NCBI GenBank assembly: GCA_007694005.1
Contig: RECN01000071.1
Location: forward strand, 1-64,000
Origin: Spirochaetaceae bacterium
GTDB lineage: Bacteria; Spirochaetota; Spirochaetia; DSM-27196; SKKC01
Reading direction: 5' to 3'
DNA length: 64,000 nt
Of the stretch, positions 48,887 to 58,455 are shown one piece after another. Below the pieces are notes generated by a model, which ran no database searches, was not told where the DNA came from, and was given only the letters and a program-made list of their open reading frames with translations. The first letter of the stretch is position 1. The number at the start of each line of letters is the position of its first letter. The position numbers and the translations under genes are program-made.

Positions 48887-50212
48887 ATGAAAAAGCCCGA
48901 GGCAGGCGTCCTTGTGGTGGGGTGTGGAACGGTTGGTGGCGCGACCGTAGAGACCCTGCTCGGACAACCCGAAATCATACAGGCACGAAGCGGCGTATCG
49001 CTTCGCCTTACCGGTATCGTAAGCCGCACCTTCGCATCGGCGAGGCGGCACGGATTCCCCGAAACGCTGTTCCGCGAGAACCTTGAATCCGCTCTCGAAG
49101 ACCCCGATACGGACATCGTCGTCGAGACCGTCGGCGGTGTCGAAACCGGTGAGGCGATTATCCGCGCCGCGATTGCCGCCGGAAAACACGTCGTTACCGC
49201 GAACAAGGCGTTGATCGCCGAGCGGGGAACGCAGCTCTTTGAAGCAGCCCGGAAGGCCGGGGTGACGATCGCATTTGAAGCGTCGTGCGCCGGTGGCATC
49301 CCCATTGTCAGAAGTCTGTACGACGGACTTACGGCAAACCGCATTGATGCCCTGTTCGGCATCGTCAACGGCACGAGCAACTACATCCTCAGCCGCATGG
49401 TTCAGGAGGGATCGAGTTACCGGGAGGCGCTCGCCGAGGCACAGCGGGAGGGCTACGCGGAAGCAGACCCGACCCTCGACGTGGACGGAACCGACAGCGT
49501 CCACAAGCTCGCTATTCTCTCGCGGCTCGCATTCGGTGTGGCCTGCCACCCGGACGACATTCCGACGGTGGGTATCGACAGTCTGAATAGCGAAGATATC
49601 GCACACGCCGCGCGCCTCGGCTACGTGGTAAAGCTACTCGCGGTAGCACAACGCCACGACGACGGGGTAAGCCTCTTCGTGCGACCTGCGTTTATCTCGC
49701 GCGAACATCCGCTCGCCTGGGTCTCGGGTCCGTTCAACGCGGTCAGTGTCTACGGAACGGTCACCGGACACACCATGTACTACGGCCGTGGAGCCGGCGG
49801 CGCCCCGACGGCGGGGAGCATAATCGCGGATCTCGTATCCATAGCCCGCGGAACCTACGCCCCGATCTTCGAGCACTCCTGCGCCTGGGACAGCCACGAT
49901 ACCGTAGCGGTCGTTCCTGCCGACCGGCTCGCGCACCGCTATTACCTGAGGATGCTCGTGGATGACACACCGGGGACACTCGCCCGCATCACGAAGATAC
50001 TTTCTGACCACGAGATATCCATAGCGAGCGTCATGCAGGCCGAGTCGGATGAGAGTACCCCCCCGAAACCTGTGCAGGTTGTCATTACGCTGCACCGTAC
50101 CGAGGAATCGAAGCTCAGTGCGCCTCTGGAAAAAATCGCGGCGCTCGACGCGGTCAAACAGGCACCGAGCCCGATCACGATTATTGATGAACACCCTGAA
50201 CAGGTCCCATGA
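48887..50212 (+). CDS. hom: homoserine dehydrogenase
   Basis: GVLVVGCGTVGGATVETLL; VTANKALIAERG; EASCAGGIPIVRSLYDGLTANRIDALFGIVNGTSNYILSRM; C-terminal ACT-like domain. Confidence 0.95.
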   Translation: MKKPEAGVLVVGCGTVGGATVETLLGQPEIIQARSGVSLRLTGIVSRTFASARRHGFPETLFRENLESALEDPDTDIVVETVGGVETGEAIIRAAIAAGKHVVTANKALIAERGTQLFEAARKAGVTIAFEASCAGGIPIVRSLYDGLTANRIDALFGIVNGTSNYILSRMVQEGSSYREALAEAQREGYAEADPTLDVDGTDSVHKLAILSRLAFGVACHPDDIPTVGIDSLNSEDIAHAARLGYVVKLLAVAQRHDDGVSLFVRPAFISREHPLAWVSGPFNAVSVYGTVTGHTMYYGRGAGGAPTAGSIIADLVSIARGTYAPIFEHSCAWDSHDTVAVVPADRLAHRYYLRMLVDDTPGTLARITKILSDHEISIASVMQAESDESTPPKPVQVVITLHRTEESKLSAPLEKIAALDAVKQAPSPITIIDEHPEQVP

Positions 50213-50283
50213 CTATCACCCTTACCTGGTGCACATCTACGCACCTGGTCTGATACACTCGGCTTGAGGTATAGTACTAGCGT

Positions 50284-50757
50284 ATGAACACACGGAACGC
50301 ACGACGGACCGCCCTTGCATGGGCGACAGTTATTTTCATCTTTGGATGTGCAACCGTTCCAACGGATATTCCCGAGGATCTCACTGCACCTGAGCTTTTT
50401 CAGAGAGCCCAGGAAGCGATCGATCAGAGCAACTTTCGCGCGGCCGACGTCTACTACCAGACGGCACTGGACCGGTTCGGCGACAGTCCCGATGTTGCGG
50501 TCGTCGCCGAGTACGAGCTCGGGTTCCTGCGTTATCGACAGGGAGACCTCGAAGGCGCACGACCATACTTTGAAGCGGTCCTGCGACGCTACGAGGGGTC
50601 TTCTCAGGCTCAGGCGCAGCTCCCGCCCTGGCCCCCGGTGCTGTCGCAGCGCTTTCTCGATCGCATCGAGGCAGGCGAAGGCCCTGACTTTGATCCTCCA
50701 CCGGGAGGCTCAGAACCACCGTCAGCCGCTCCGGGCGCGTCGCCGGATCTGCCATAG
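50284..50757 (+). CDS. TPR-like lipoprotein
   Basis: Lipobox VIFIFGCAT; ELFQRAQEAIDQSNFRAADVYYQTALDRFGDS TPR-like repeat. Confidence 0.7.
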   Translation: MNTRNARRTALAWATVIFIFGCATVPTDIPEDLTAPELFQRAQEAIDQSNFRAADVYYQTALDRFGDSPDVAVVAEYELGFLRYRQGDLEGARPYFEAVLRRYEGSSQAQAQLPPWPPVLSQRFLDRIEAGEGPDFDPPPGGSEPPSAAPGASPDLP

Positions 50758-50764
50758 CCCGTCG

Positions 50765-51997
50765 TTATCGCTGGCGGTCCGGTGGTAACAGTATGGTGTG
50801 TATCCTCACCTCGTGCTCAGCCGCCGCTATCACGACACTCTCGAAGGTGATGTTTCCCCGCGGGCGCGGATGCGGCGGGGCGTCTCCAATCAGCACGATA
50901 TGGCGTTCTTCCGTGGCCCAGTCATAGCCGTGAATCGCCGCGTAGAGCGCTTCGTGCACCGCCTCGGGTATATCCCCACCTCCGCCTACCGAAACATTTT
51001 CGAGTATTGCCCGTATTGATTCGGCATCGTGCTCGAAGGGAAGAACCCGGTTCAGATACACCGAAAAGTAGTCCTTGAACAGCGTTATACCGACCGCCAG
51101 GTCGGGGATGCGCTCGTACAGCGCGTCCACTGCAGTCGGAAGCTGTTCCCGTATGGTATCGACCCATATTCCCATGCTGCCGGTGGTATCGATTACGAGT
51201 ACGACTTCGGCAGCCGGGCCGGCATCTTCAATCGGGTCGAGAACCGCGCCAATGAGATCATCGGCTTCGAGTACATAGCGTTCGTCCCCGTCGGTCGCGC
51301 GCGCGAGACGACGGAACTCACGGATCGCGTCTTCATCGAGACGATCGTCGTCGGGGCGGGCCTCGACGATACGCTCACGCACCTCGGGCTCGGGTTCAAC
51401 GACAGGCTCAGGTTCAGGCTCCGGTTCGGGTTCGGGTTCAACGACCGGTTCCGGCTCGGGTTCCGGCTCTGGCGGGCGTTCCAGAAAAGAGACCCGCATG
51501 CGAAAGGGGTTGTCCCGGAACGCGCCGCTATAGTCACCGTAGGGGAGCGCGAAGGTGCGCACGCTGAGCCAGGTTCCGTCCCCGACGCTGATGCTGCCCT
51601 CACGCGACCAGGGATAGCCGTAGACGACCGTTTCGGGTATGAACAGCTCGAAAGCCTCTCCGAGACGTTCGTGCGGGCGTATCGAGGACGAAATGATCGA
51701 TTTCGCGGTGTTTGCCTCGTTCAGCACGTCGCCGTTGAGCAGTCGCTGTTCGCCTGCGAGCAGCGGATGCTCAACCGGGCTTCGAAGCGCGAAAGAAGCG
51801 GCCTGGCGCGCCGGGTCTTCGGTTGACTCGGTCAACAGTACCGAGCCTATGTCGGGCAACGCGCGAACCGAGAGAATGTAGCCCCCCTCAGTCATGCGGA
51901 TAGCAAGGTCGGCACCGGTGAGCTCGAGATCTGCTGCCGAAACTGCATACGTTGACAGGAGCGCGAAAAGCGCTACAAGACCTGGTCTGATACGCAT
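50765..51997 (-). CDS. exported VWA-domain protein with Pro-Glu-rich linker
   Basis: Signal peptide; PPEPEPEPEPVVEPEPEPEPEPEPVVEPEPEV linker; AEVVLVIDTTGSMGIWVDTIREQL MIDAS motif. Confidence 0.8.
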   Translation of the reverse strand: MRIRPGLVALFALLSTYAVSAADLELTGADLAIRMTEGGYILSVRALPDIGSVLLTESTEDPARQAASFALRSPVEHPLLAGEQRLLNGDVLNEANTAKSIISSSIRPHERLGEAFELFIPETVVYGYPWSREGSISVGDGTWLSVRTFALPYGDYSGAFRDNPFRMRVSFLERPPEPEPEPEPVVEPEPEPEPEPEPVVEPEPEVRERIVEARPDDDRLDEDAIREFRRLARATDGDERYVLEADDLIGAVLDPIEDAGPAAEVVLVIDTTGSMGIWVDTIREQLPTAVDALYERIPDLAVGITLFKDYFSVYLNRVLPFEHDAESIRAILENVSVGGGGDIPEAVHEALYAAIHGYDWATEERHIVLIGDAPPHPRPRGNITFESVVIAAAEHEVRIHTILLPPDRQR

Positions 51998-52054
51998 GTA
52001 TAGATTTTCGGCAGATATGCGTCGGGCCTTACTGTCCTCAACCGTGGTGATGAA

Positions 52055-52534
52055 TCACTCTATGGTCGCCGGAAGCCAGGATCCTCGATCTCCGGGTAGC
52101 GCGTCGCGGAAAAAGTCGAAATCAGCGAGAAACGACGGCAGAATTCGGCACAGATCCACCGCAACATCGGTATCCCAGGCGAAAATGAGCGTTTCACCGC
52201 CGTGTTCGAGCACACGCACCTGCAGATCCGGATCCTCAAGCACCCGCAGAACCCGCGTTCCGCACTGTACGGTCGCAGCGTCTTCCGGCAGTGGCAGCCC
52301 GGCTTCAGTGTAGTAGACAATGAGATCGACACCGGCAAGCTCGTAGCGCGCACGGAGGTAGGGCACGGGCACGGCCGGAAAGAGTTCAATCCCGACGATG
52401 CGCCGCGGTGCCTCCACGAGCACACCCGTTGCAGCCGAGGCGGGAAGCACCGCCAGCAGGGACAGCAGGACCGCTATCCGGGCCCGCTTACTCCACGGTG
52501 ACGCTTTTGGCAAGATTCCTGGGCTGGTCAACAT
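52055..52534 (-). CDS. exported protein of unknown function
   Basis: Signal-like RARIAVLLSLLAVLPASAATG; start MLTSPGILPK inside the 3' end of glmS in another frame. Confidence 0.55.
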   Translation of the reverse strand: MLTSPGILPKASPWSKRARIAVLLSLLAVLPASAATGVLVEAPRRIVGIELFPAVPVPYLRARYELAGVDLIVYYTEAGLPLPEDAATVQCGTRVLRVLEDPDLQVRVLEHGGETLIFAWDTDVAVDLCRILPSFLADFDFFRDALPGDRGSWLPATIE

Positions 52535-54314
52535 CACGGCCGAGCTCGAGGGCGGTATAGTAGGCGAAGAGCTGAAGCGGGACAACCGTCAGGTAGGGGT
52601 ACAGCAGCTCGTGTGTCTTCGGAACAAACATCACGTCGTCGACGATGTCAGCGAGCTCGTTGTCTCCGTCGACTCCGAGGGCGATCACCTTCCCGTTTCT
52701 CGCCTTCACTTCCTTCATGTTCGAAATAACCTTATCCCGCAGGCCGTCGTTGGGGACTATGAACAGACTCGGTGTTTCCTCGTTGATTAGCGCAATGGGC
52801 CCGTGCTTGATCTCCGCGGCGCTGTAGCCCTCCGCGTGAATATAACTGATTTCCTTGAGCTTCAGCGCCCCTTCGAGGGCCACGGGATAGTTAATACCGC
52901 GACCGAGAAAGAGGAAGTTTTTCGCCTGAGCGTATTTCTTGGCGAGTTCCTGTACGTGCTCCGTGCGGGTCAGGACTTCCTGAACCAGATCGGGAATCCG
53001 CTCGAGATCGTGCATGAAGCGAAGCCCCGCCTCATAGCTCATGTGCCGCATGCGGGCGAGCAGCAGGGTAAACAGATACAGGGCGCTGAGCTGACTCGTA
53101 AAGGCCTTGGTGGACGCCACGGCGATCTCGGGACCCGAGTGTATGTAGACACCTCCGTCGCTCTCCCTGGGTATGGTCGAACCGACCACGTTACAGATTC
53201 CAAGCACCCGCGCACCCTTGCGCTGGAGCTCGCGCATGGCATACAGCGTGTCGGCGGTCTCTCCGCTCTGGCTGACGGCAAAATACACGTTGTTGCGTTC
53301 GACAATCGGGTTGCGGTAACGAAGTTCACTCGCGAGCTCGCTGCCGGCGGGAACCCGCGCGAGGCTCTCGAGCGCGTACGCGGCGACGAGGCCGGCGTGG
53401 TAGCTTGTCCCGGCCGCGATAATCTTGACCCGCTCAATGTCGAGCAGCTCCCGGCTGGTCATGTTCAGGCCGCCGAGGTGGGCCGTCGCGTTCTCCGGCT
53501 CAAGCCTGCCCTGAATAGCCCGCAGGATACTCTCGGGCTGCTCGAAGATCTCTTTCTGCATGTAATGGTCGTAGCCGTTCTTCTCGATTTCCTCGATCTG
53601 CCAGCCTATGACCTGAAGCTCGCGGTCTATGGGCTTGTCGCGAAGGTCTGTGGTGCGATGACCGTCTGCGGTCATCCGCACTACTTCGCCGTCTTCTATG
53701 TAGAGAACCTGCTTCGTGTGTTCTACAAGCGCGGTGACGTCGCTTGCGATAAGCATCTCACCGTCTCCGACACCGACCACCAGCGGGGAGCCGTTGCGCG
53801 CACCGACGATCACGCCGGGTTCATTGACGTGCATTGCGAGCATCCCGTAGGTGCCCTTCAGCAGGGATACAGCGTGTTTCACCGAGCGTTCGAGGTCTCC
53901 GTCGTACAGGTCCGAGAGAAGATGCGCTATGACCTCGCTGTCGGTCTCCGAGACAAAGATGTAGCCTTTTCCCTGGAGTCGCTGCTTGAGCGCGCTGTAG
54001 TTCTCGATGATGCCGTTATGTACAATGGAGACAGAAGCCGCCGCATCGGTATGCGGGTGTGCGTTGCGATCGGAAACCTCGCCGTGTGTCGCCCAGCGGG
54101 TATGCCCGATACCGGTGCCTCCGGGCAGTTCGGCAGGAACCGCCTTACGCAGGTCCAGGATCTTGCCTTTTTTCTTGACAATCCGGTGTCGCCCGTCGGG
54201 GCCGAGCACACTGATTCCTGCGGAGTCATACCCCCGGTACTCAAGCCGTTTCAGTCCCTCGATGAGAATGGGGGCAGCAACCTTGGGTCCGCAATAACCG
54301 ATAATTCCACACAT
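52488..54314 (-). CDS. glmS: glutamine--fructose-6-phosphate aminotransferase (isomerizing)
   Basis: MCGIIGYCGPKVAAPILIEGLKRLEYRGYDSAGIS; AKSVTVE C-terminus. Confidence 0.97.
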   Translation of the reverse strand: MCGIIGYCGPKVAAPILIEGLKRLEYRGYDSAGISVLGPDGRHRIVKKKGKILDLRKAVPAELPGGTGIGHTRWATHGEVSDRNAHPHTDAAASVSIVHNGIIENYSALKQRLQGKGYIFVSETDSEVIAHLLSDLYDGDLERSVKHAVSLLKGTYGMLAMHVNEPGVIVGARNGSPLVVGVGDGEMLIASDVTALVEHTKQVLYIEDGEVVRMTADGHRTTDLRDKPIDRELQVIGWQIEEIEKNGYDHYMQKEIFEQPESILRAIQGRLEPENATAHLGGLNMTSRELLDIERVKIIAAGTSYHAGLVAAYALESLARVPAGSELASELRYRNPIVERNNVYFAVSQSGETADTLYAMRELQRKGARVLGICNVVGSTIPRESDGGVYIHSGPEIAVASTKAFTSQLSALYLFTLLLARMRHMSYEAGLRFMHDLERIPDLVQEVLTRTEHVQELAKKYAQAKNFLFLGRGINYPVALEGALKLKEISYIHAEGYSAAEIKHGPIALINEETPSLFIVPNDGLRDKVISNMKEVKARNGKVIALGVDGDNELADIVDDVMFVPKTHELLYPYLTVVPLQLFAYYTALELGRDVDQPRNLAKSVTVE

Positions 54315-54338
54315 ATCTGACTCCCGAGTTTATCTGTA

Positions 54339-54956
54339 TCAGCTGCCGAGGCCCGCTTCGTGACGAAGCGCTGTCTGATTCTCAAGATGGATGGTCTGTT
54401 CATCCTCGCTGAAAATCAGTGCGGCTACGAACTGCTTAAGTACATTCTCGACTATATCACGGTCGACCCCAAGGTTCCCGGCCACATCCTGTATCGTCTG
54501 CGCGCGGTCCATGGTGAGCTCATCCGGACTCTCAAGAGACCAGACGTAGAGGGTCAACGCGATCATGCGCCTGAAGTTGGCATTCACCATGGTGTCGATG
54601 CGATCGTTCGCCCCCTGCAGGCGCCTGCAGAGTTTATCTATGACATTCATGGCTATCTTGTTGTTCTTGGAGATGAGCCCCAGAAAGCCCTGCCGGTCAA
54701 AGGCGAGCAACTGAACCTCGTCGACAGCCTTTGCGCTTGCGGTTCGTTTTACCCAGCTGACAATGGCCATTTCACCGAAAAACTCTCCCCGCCCGAGCTG
54801 CGCGAGCTCCACCTGGCGGCCGCTGATGCGCTTGGTAATGCTTACCGTGCCGGACTGCACAATGAACATGAGCGTGCCGTCTTCGCCCTCGTCGAAAATG
54901 GTCTCTCCCGGGGTAAAAGACTGTCCGTACTGCTCAAATAATGATGACCCGGCCAT
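54339..54956 (-). CDS. CRP/FNR-like cyclic nucleotide-binding domain protein
   Basis: FTPGETIFDEGEDGTLMFIVQSGTVSITKRISGRQVELAQLGRGEFFGEMAIV; weak C-terminal HTH-like region. Confidence 0.8.
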   Translation of the reverse strand: MAGSSLFEQYGQSFTPGETIFDEGEDGTLMFIVQSGTVSITKRISGRQVELAQLGRGEFFGEMAIVSWVKRTASAKAVDEVQLLAFDRQGFLGLISKNNKIAMNVIDKLCRRLQGANDRIDTMVNANFRRMIALTLYVWSLESPDELTMDRAQTIQDVAGNLGVDRDIVENVLKQFVAALIFSEDEQTIHLENQTALRHEAGLGS

Positions 54957-55038
54957 GTGCGGTCACTCCCGTGATGCATTTATTCCAATCAGAACGGCGC
55001 GTGTGCGCGTATTACTCTGTACAAGGAGAACTGTGCGT

Positions 55039-56118
55039 ATGATGCCACGGATCATCCGTTTCCGACAACGCTCTGTTTTAGCGCCTGCCCTCTGTGCCCT
55101 GCTCGCTGTCGCGTGCTCGCCCCCGCGGGATCTGAGACCCGACCTGAACCTGGATGTCTGGCCCCCGCGACTATTTTCGGTCGCCATGGCGGCTCCGCAG
55201 GAACTCGTCCTTGAGTTCGACAAGCCGGTGACCGTCGTCGCCGACTCGCTCGCAGTCGAGCTGTTCGATGAAACCTCGGACAACACGGATGATGATGCAC
55301 CCGGCATACGCGTCGCACTCGACGGTGAATCGCAGGTGCGCCTCGCCTTTGACCGGCCGACCCGCCCCGGGATCCGCTATTCGGTCGGTGCGGCGGTTGA
55401 GGACACGCGCGGCAACAGCCTGCAGCTGGTAGCCTTTGCCTACGGCTATAACGACCGCGTTCCGCAGCTTCAGATCAACGAGTTCATAACGCGGCGCAGT
55501 GCAAACCATCCGGAGATGGCCGAAGTCCTCGTTCTCTCCGACGGAAACCTCGGCGGACTCACGGTGACCAACGGTACGAAGAGCGACTACATAGACCGAT
55601 TCATCTTCCCGTCGGTCGAAGTCAGTGCGGGTGAGTTCATCCTTCTGCATTTCCGTCCCGAAGGCGCGGAACACGAGATATCCGAGTTCGGAGACGAAAT
55701 CGACCTTTCAGGAGGACTGAATGCACAGGATCACGCGCGGGATATCTGGATACCCGGTGCGGCAGGGCTCCCGGGGAACAACGGCGTGCTCGCAATCTGG
55801 GAACACCCGGCCGGACCGCCGATCGATGCGGTGGCGTGGACAAACCGCACCTCAGCGAGTGATGAGCGCTACAGAGGTTTCGGGAGCGCCCGAATGGAAA
55901 GCCGGGTGCAGGAACTCGTTGACACCGGAGCGTGGGTCATAGAGGGCGTACGCCCGCGTCCTGAGGATCTTATCTGGATAGACTATTCAACGGCGACGCG
56001 AAGCATGAATCGAAGCCCCGGAGCGGCTAACACACGCTCCGCGACTGACTGGCATACCGCGCCGACGAGGGGATCAAGCTGGGGAGAAGAAAACACGACT
56101 GAGGTGCACATGCCCTGA
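55039..56118 (+). CDS. lipoprotein with lamin-tail-like domain
   Basis: ALCALLAVACSPP lipobox; LQINEFITRRSANHPEMAEVLVLSDGNLGGLTVTNGTKSDYIDRFIFPSVEVSAGEFILLHF; SD AAGGAG upstream. Confidence 0.7.
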   Translation: MMPRIIRFRQRSVLAPALCALLAVACSPPRDLRPDLNLDVWPPRLFSVAMAAPQELVLEFDKPVTVVADSLAVELFDETSDNTDDDAPGIRVALDGESQVRLAFDRPTRPGIRYSVGAAVEDTRGNSLQLVAFAYGYNDRVPQLQINEFITRRSANHPEMAEVLVLSDGNLGGLTVTNGTKSDYIDRFIFPSVEVSAGEFILLHFRPEGAEHEISEFGDEIDLSGGLNAQDHARDIWIPGAAGLPGNNGVLAIWEHPAGPPIDAVAWTNRTSASDERYRGFGSARMESRVQELVDTGAWVIEGVRPRPEDLIWIDYSTATRSMNRSPGAANTRSATDWHTAPTRGSSWGEENTTEVHMP

Positions 56119-56119
56119 A

Positions 56120-56437
56120 CTAAAGAACGGACTTGAGCATGTCCTCTATCTGTGGCCTCGGAACCGCACCAACCTGCTGCTTGACGACTTCGCCGTCTTT
56201 CATGAGCAGAAGAGTAGGTATACTGACGATGTTGTACTTGCTCGCAAGCTCCTGCTGCGAATCCACATCGACCTTTCCTATCGTGAGCTTGCCCTCGTAT
56301 TCTTTGGCAAGTTCTTCGAGCACCGGGGCAACCATCTTGCAGGGCATGCACCAGTCGGCCCAGAAATCGAGCAGAACGGGTACGTCCGAGTTCGCGACTT
56401 CGTCTTCAAAATTGTCTTTGGTTACTGTTACTTCCAT
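56120..56437 (-). CDS. trxA: thioredoxin (CMPC active site)
   Basis: VPVLLDFWADWCMPCKMVAPVLEELAKEYEGKLTIGKVDVD...YNIVSIPTLLLMKDGEVV. Confidence 0.92.
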   Translation of the reverse strand: MEVTVTKDNFEDEVANSDVPVLLDFWADWCMPCKMVAPVLEELAKEYEGKLTIGKVDVDSQQELASKYNIVSIPTLLLMKDGEVVKQQVGAVPRPQIEDMLKSVL

Positions 56438-56485
56438 GATCTCTCCATTGTACTGCTTTGCCGCCCGACCATCAATCAAACGCGC

Positions 56486-57235
56486 TCATTTCCTTCCCAG
56501 AAGCGACTCAGCCCGCTCTTTTACCGCCTCGTAGACGCCGCCACCCGACGCCGCGGCTATCGTCCGTACGAAGGCGCTCCCGACAACCGCTGCCTCACAG
56601 TGCGGTGCGAGGGCCTGCACCTGTTCTGCGTCCTGTATGCCGAAACCCGCGAAGATCTTCGTGCCCGAAGCTCCAAGCTTCTCGAGGAAGCCCATGTTCA
56701 ACGCTCCGAGCTCGGTGCGACTCCCGGTCGTCCCGGTCCGAAGCGCCACGTAGGTGTACTCAGGCCGTGTCGACAGCGCGAGGTCCACGCGCGTATCGGT
56801 CGAGGTCGCCACGAGCACCGGCACACAGGCTATCCCTGCGTCGCGGCAGGCCGTGTACAGGCCTTCGTCGTAATCCGGCGGCAGGTCGGGAACAATGAGC
56901 CCTGCCACTCCGTGTTCCTGCGCACGCGCGACGAAGGCCTGTACCCCCGGTCGGTATATCAGGCTCGCGTAGCTCATGAGAAAGATCGGAATGTCGGTGA
57001 AGCTTCTGATCTCGTCGAGGAAGGCAAAGCCGTCGGCCACGGTAAAACCGGCTTCAAGCGCGTCGCTGCACGCAGCCTGTATCGCCGGCCCGTCGGCGGT
57101 CGGATCGGAGAAGGGAAACTGCACCTCGAGGTAGGAAACGCCAGCGTCGACGAGTCCCCGGACCGCGTCCATGCTCTGCGCACGGTCGGGATACCAGGGA
57201 ATGACGTGTGCCATGATCCGTGTCGTGTCACTCAT
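56486..57235 (-). CDS. trpA: tryptophan synthase alpha subunit
   Basis: YLEVQFPFSDPTADGPAIQAACSDALEAGFT; GVAGLIVPDLPPDY. Confidence 0.93.
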   Translation of the reverse strand: MSDTTRIMAHVIPWYPDRAQSMDAVRGLVDAGVSYLEVQFPFSDPTADGPAIQAACSDALEAGFTVADGFAFLDEIRSFTDIPIFLMSYASLIYRPGVQAFVARAQEHGVAGLIVPDLPPDYDEGLYTACRDAGIACVPVLVATSTDTRVDLALSTRPEYTYVALRTGTTGSRTELGALNMGFLEKLGASGTKIFAGFGIQDAEQVQALAPHCEAAVVGSAFVRTIAAASGGGVYEAVKERAESLLGRK

Positions 57236-58455
57236 AGACTCTCAACCTCCCGGGTCAGAAACTCTTTCCAGCGCTCTGCGTCCAGTTCACGCGCGGTAAT
57301 AAAGAGGTCCTTGTCTCCCCGTCCACTCATGTTGATGACGACCGCGTCGTCGGGCGTAAGCTCCTTCGCGCGCTTTATGGCCACCATGCCCGCGTGTGCG
57401 CTTTCCAGCGCGAATATCACGCCTTCCTTCCGCGCGAAGTACTGAAGCCCCTCGAGCGCCTCGGCGTCGGTCGCCCGCTCAAAACGCACGCGACCGGTCT
57501 GCCCGAGATGCGCGAGCTGCGGCCCGACCCCGGGATAGTCGAGGCCTGCGCTCACCGAATGCGTCGGCATGACCTGCCCGTCGTTGTCAAGGAGAAAGAG
57601 ACTGCGGTAGCCCTGAACGATGCCCGGTGTGCCGAGGCCGTTCATGCGCGCGGCGTGATCGCCCTGTGCAGGCCCCCGTCCGCCTGCTTCCACGCCGATG
57701 AGTTCGGGTTCGCTCTGATCGATGTAAGGAGAGAAGAAGCCCATGGCGTTTGATCCGCCTCCGACACAGGTCACGAGCGTCGTCGGCCGCACACCGAGGT
57801 CTGAAAGCTGCGACACGACTTCTGTTCCTATTACGCTCTGAAACTCCCTGACCATGTCGGGAAATGGACTCGGGCCGAGGGCGCTTCCAAGCAGGTAGTG
57901 TGTGTCGGCGAAGTTGGCCGACCAGTCGCGCATGGCCTCGTTTACCGCGTCCTTGAGCGTGCGGGCGCCCGATGTTACCGGGACGACTTCTGCTCCGTAC
58001 ATCTCCATCCAGAACACGTTGGGTTTCTGACGCCGCATGTCGACTTCACCCATGTAGACCCGGCACTGCAGCCCGAGCTTCGCACAGACTGCCGCGGTTG
58101 CCACTCCGTGCTGCCCGGCGCCGGTCTCGGCGATGATGCGGGGTTTACCCATGCGTTTTGCGAGAAGCGCCTGCCCGAGCGCGTTGTTGATCTTGTGGGC
58201 GCCTGTTGCAGCGAGCCCTTCGAGCTTGATGTAGACCTGCGCGCCTCCCACGTCCCGGGTCACGTTCTCCGCGTGCAGAAGCGGCGTCGGTCGCCCGACG
58301 TAGCTCGCGAGCAGACGATGAAACTCGCTCATGAAGGCCTCGTCCGACAGCGCCTCGACGAAGGCACCCTCGAGCTCGTCGAGCGGCGAACGAAGCACCT
58401 CTGCTACGTAGCGGCCCCCGAACTCGCCGAAAAAGTCGTTGTACAACTGCTTCAT
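57232..58455 (-). CDS. trpB: tryptophan synthase beta subunit
   Basis: FGGRYVAEVL; YIKLEGLAATGAHKINNALGQALLAKRMGKPRIIAETGAGQHGVATA. Confidence 0.95.
   Translation of the reverse strand: MKQLYNDFFGEFGGRYVAEVLRSPLDELEGAFVEALSDEAFMSEFHRLLASYVGRPTPLLHAENVTRDVGGAQVYIKLEGLAATGAHKINNALGQALLAKRMGKPRIIAETGAGQHGVATAAVCAKLGLQCRVYMGEVDMRRQKPNVFWMEMYGAEVVPVTSGARTLKDAVNEAMRDWSANFADTHYLLGSALGPSPFPDMVREFQSVIGTEVVSQLSDLGVRPTTLVTCVGGGSNAMGFFSPYIDQSEPELIGVEAGGRGPAQGDHAARMNGLGTPGIVQGYRSLFLLDNDGQVMPTHSVSAGLDYPGVGPQLAHLGQTGRVRFERATDAEALEGLQYFARKEGVIFALESAHAGMVAIKRAKELTPDDAVVINMSGRGDKDLFITARELDAERWKEFLTREVESL

Noticed and set aside
52803-54320. 505-aa + strand ORF
   Set aside because: Mirror of glmS; no recognisable protein motifs.
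54315-54338. glmS ribozyme upstream of glmS
   Set aside because: Only 24 bp separate glmS from the upstream gene; no room for the ribozyme.
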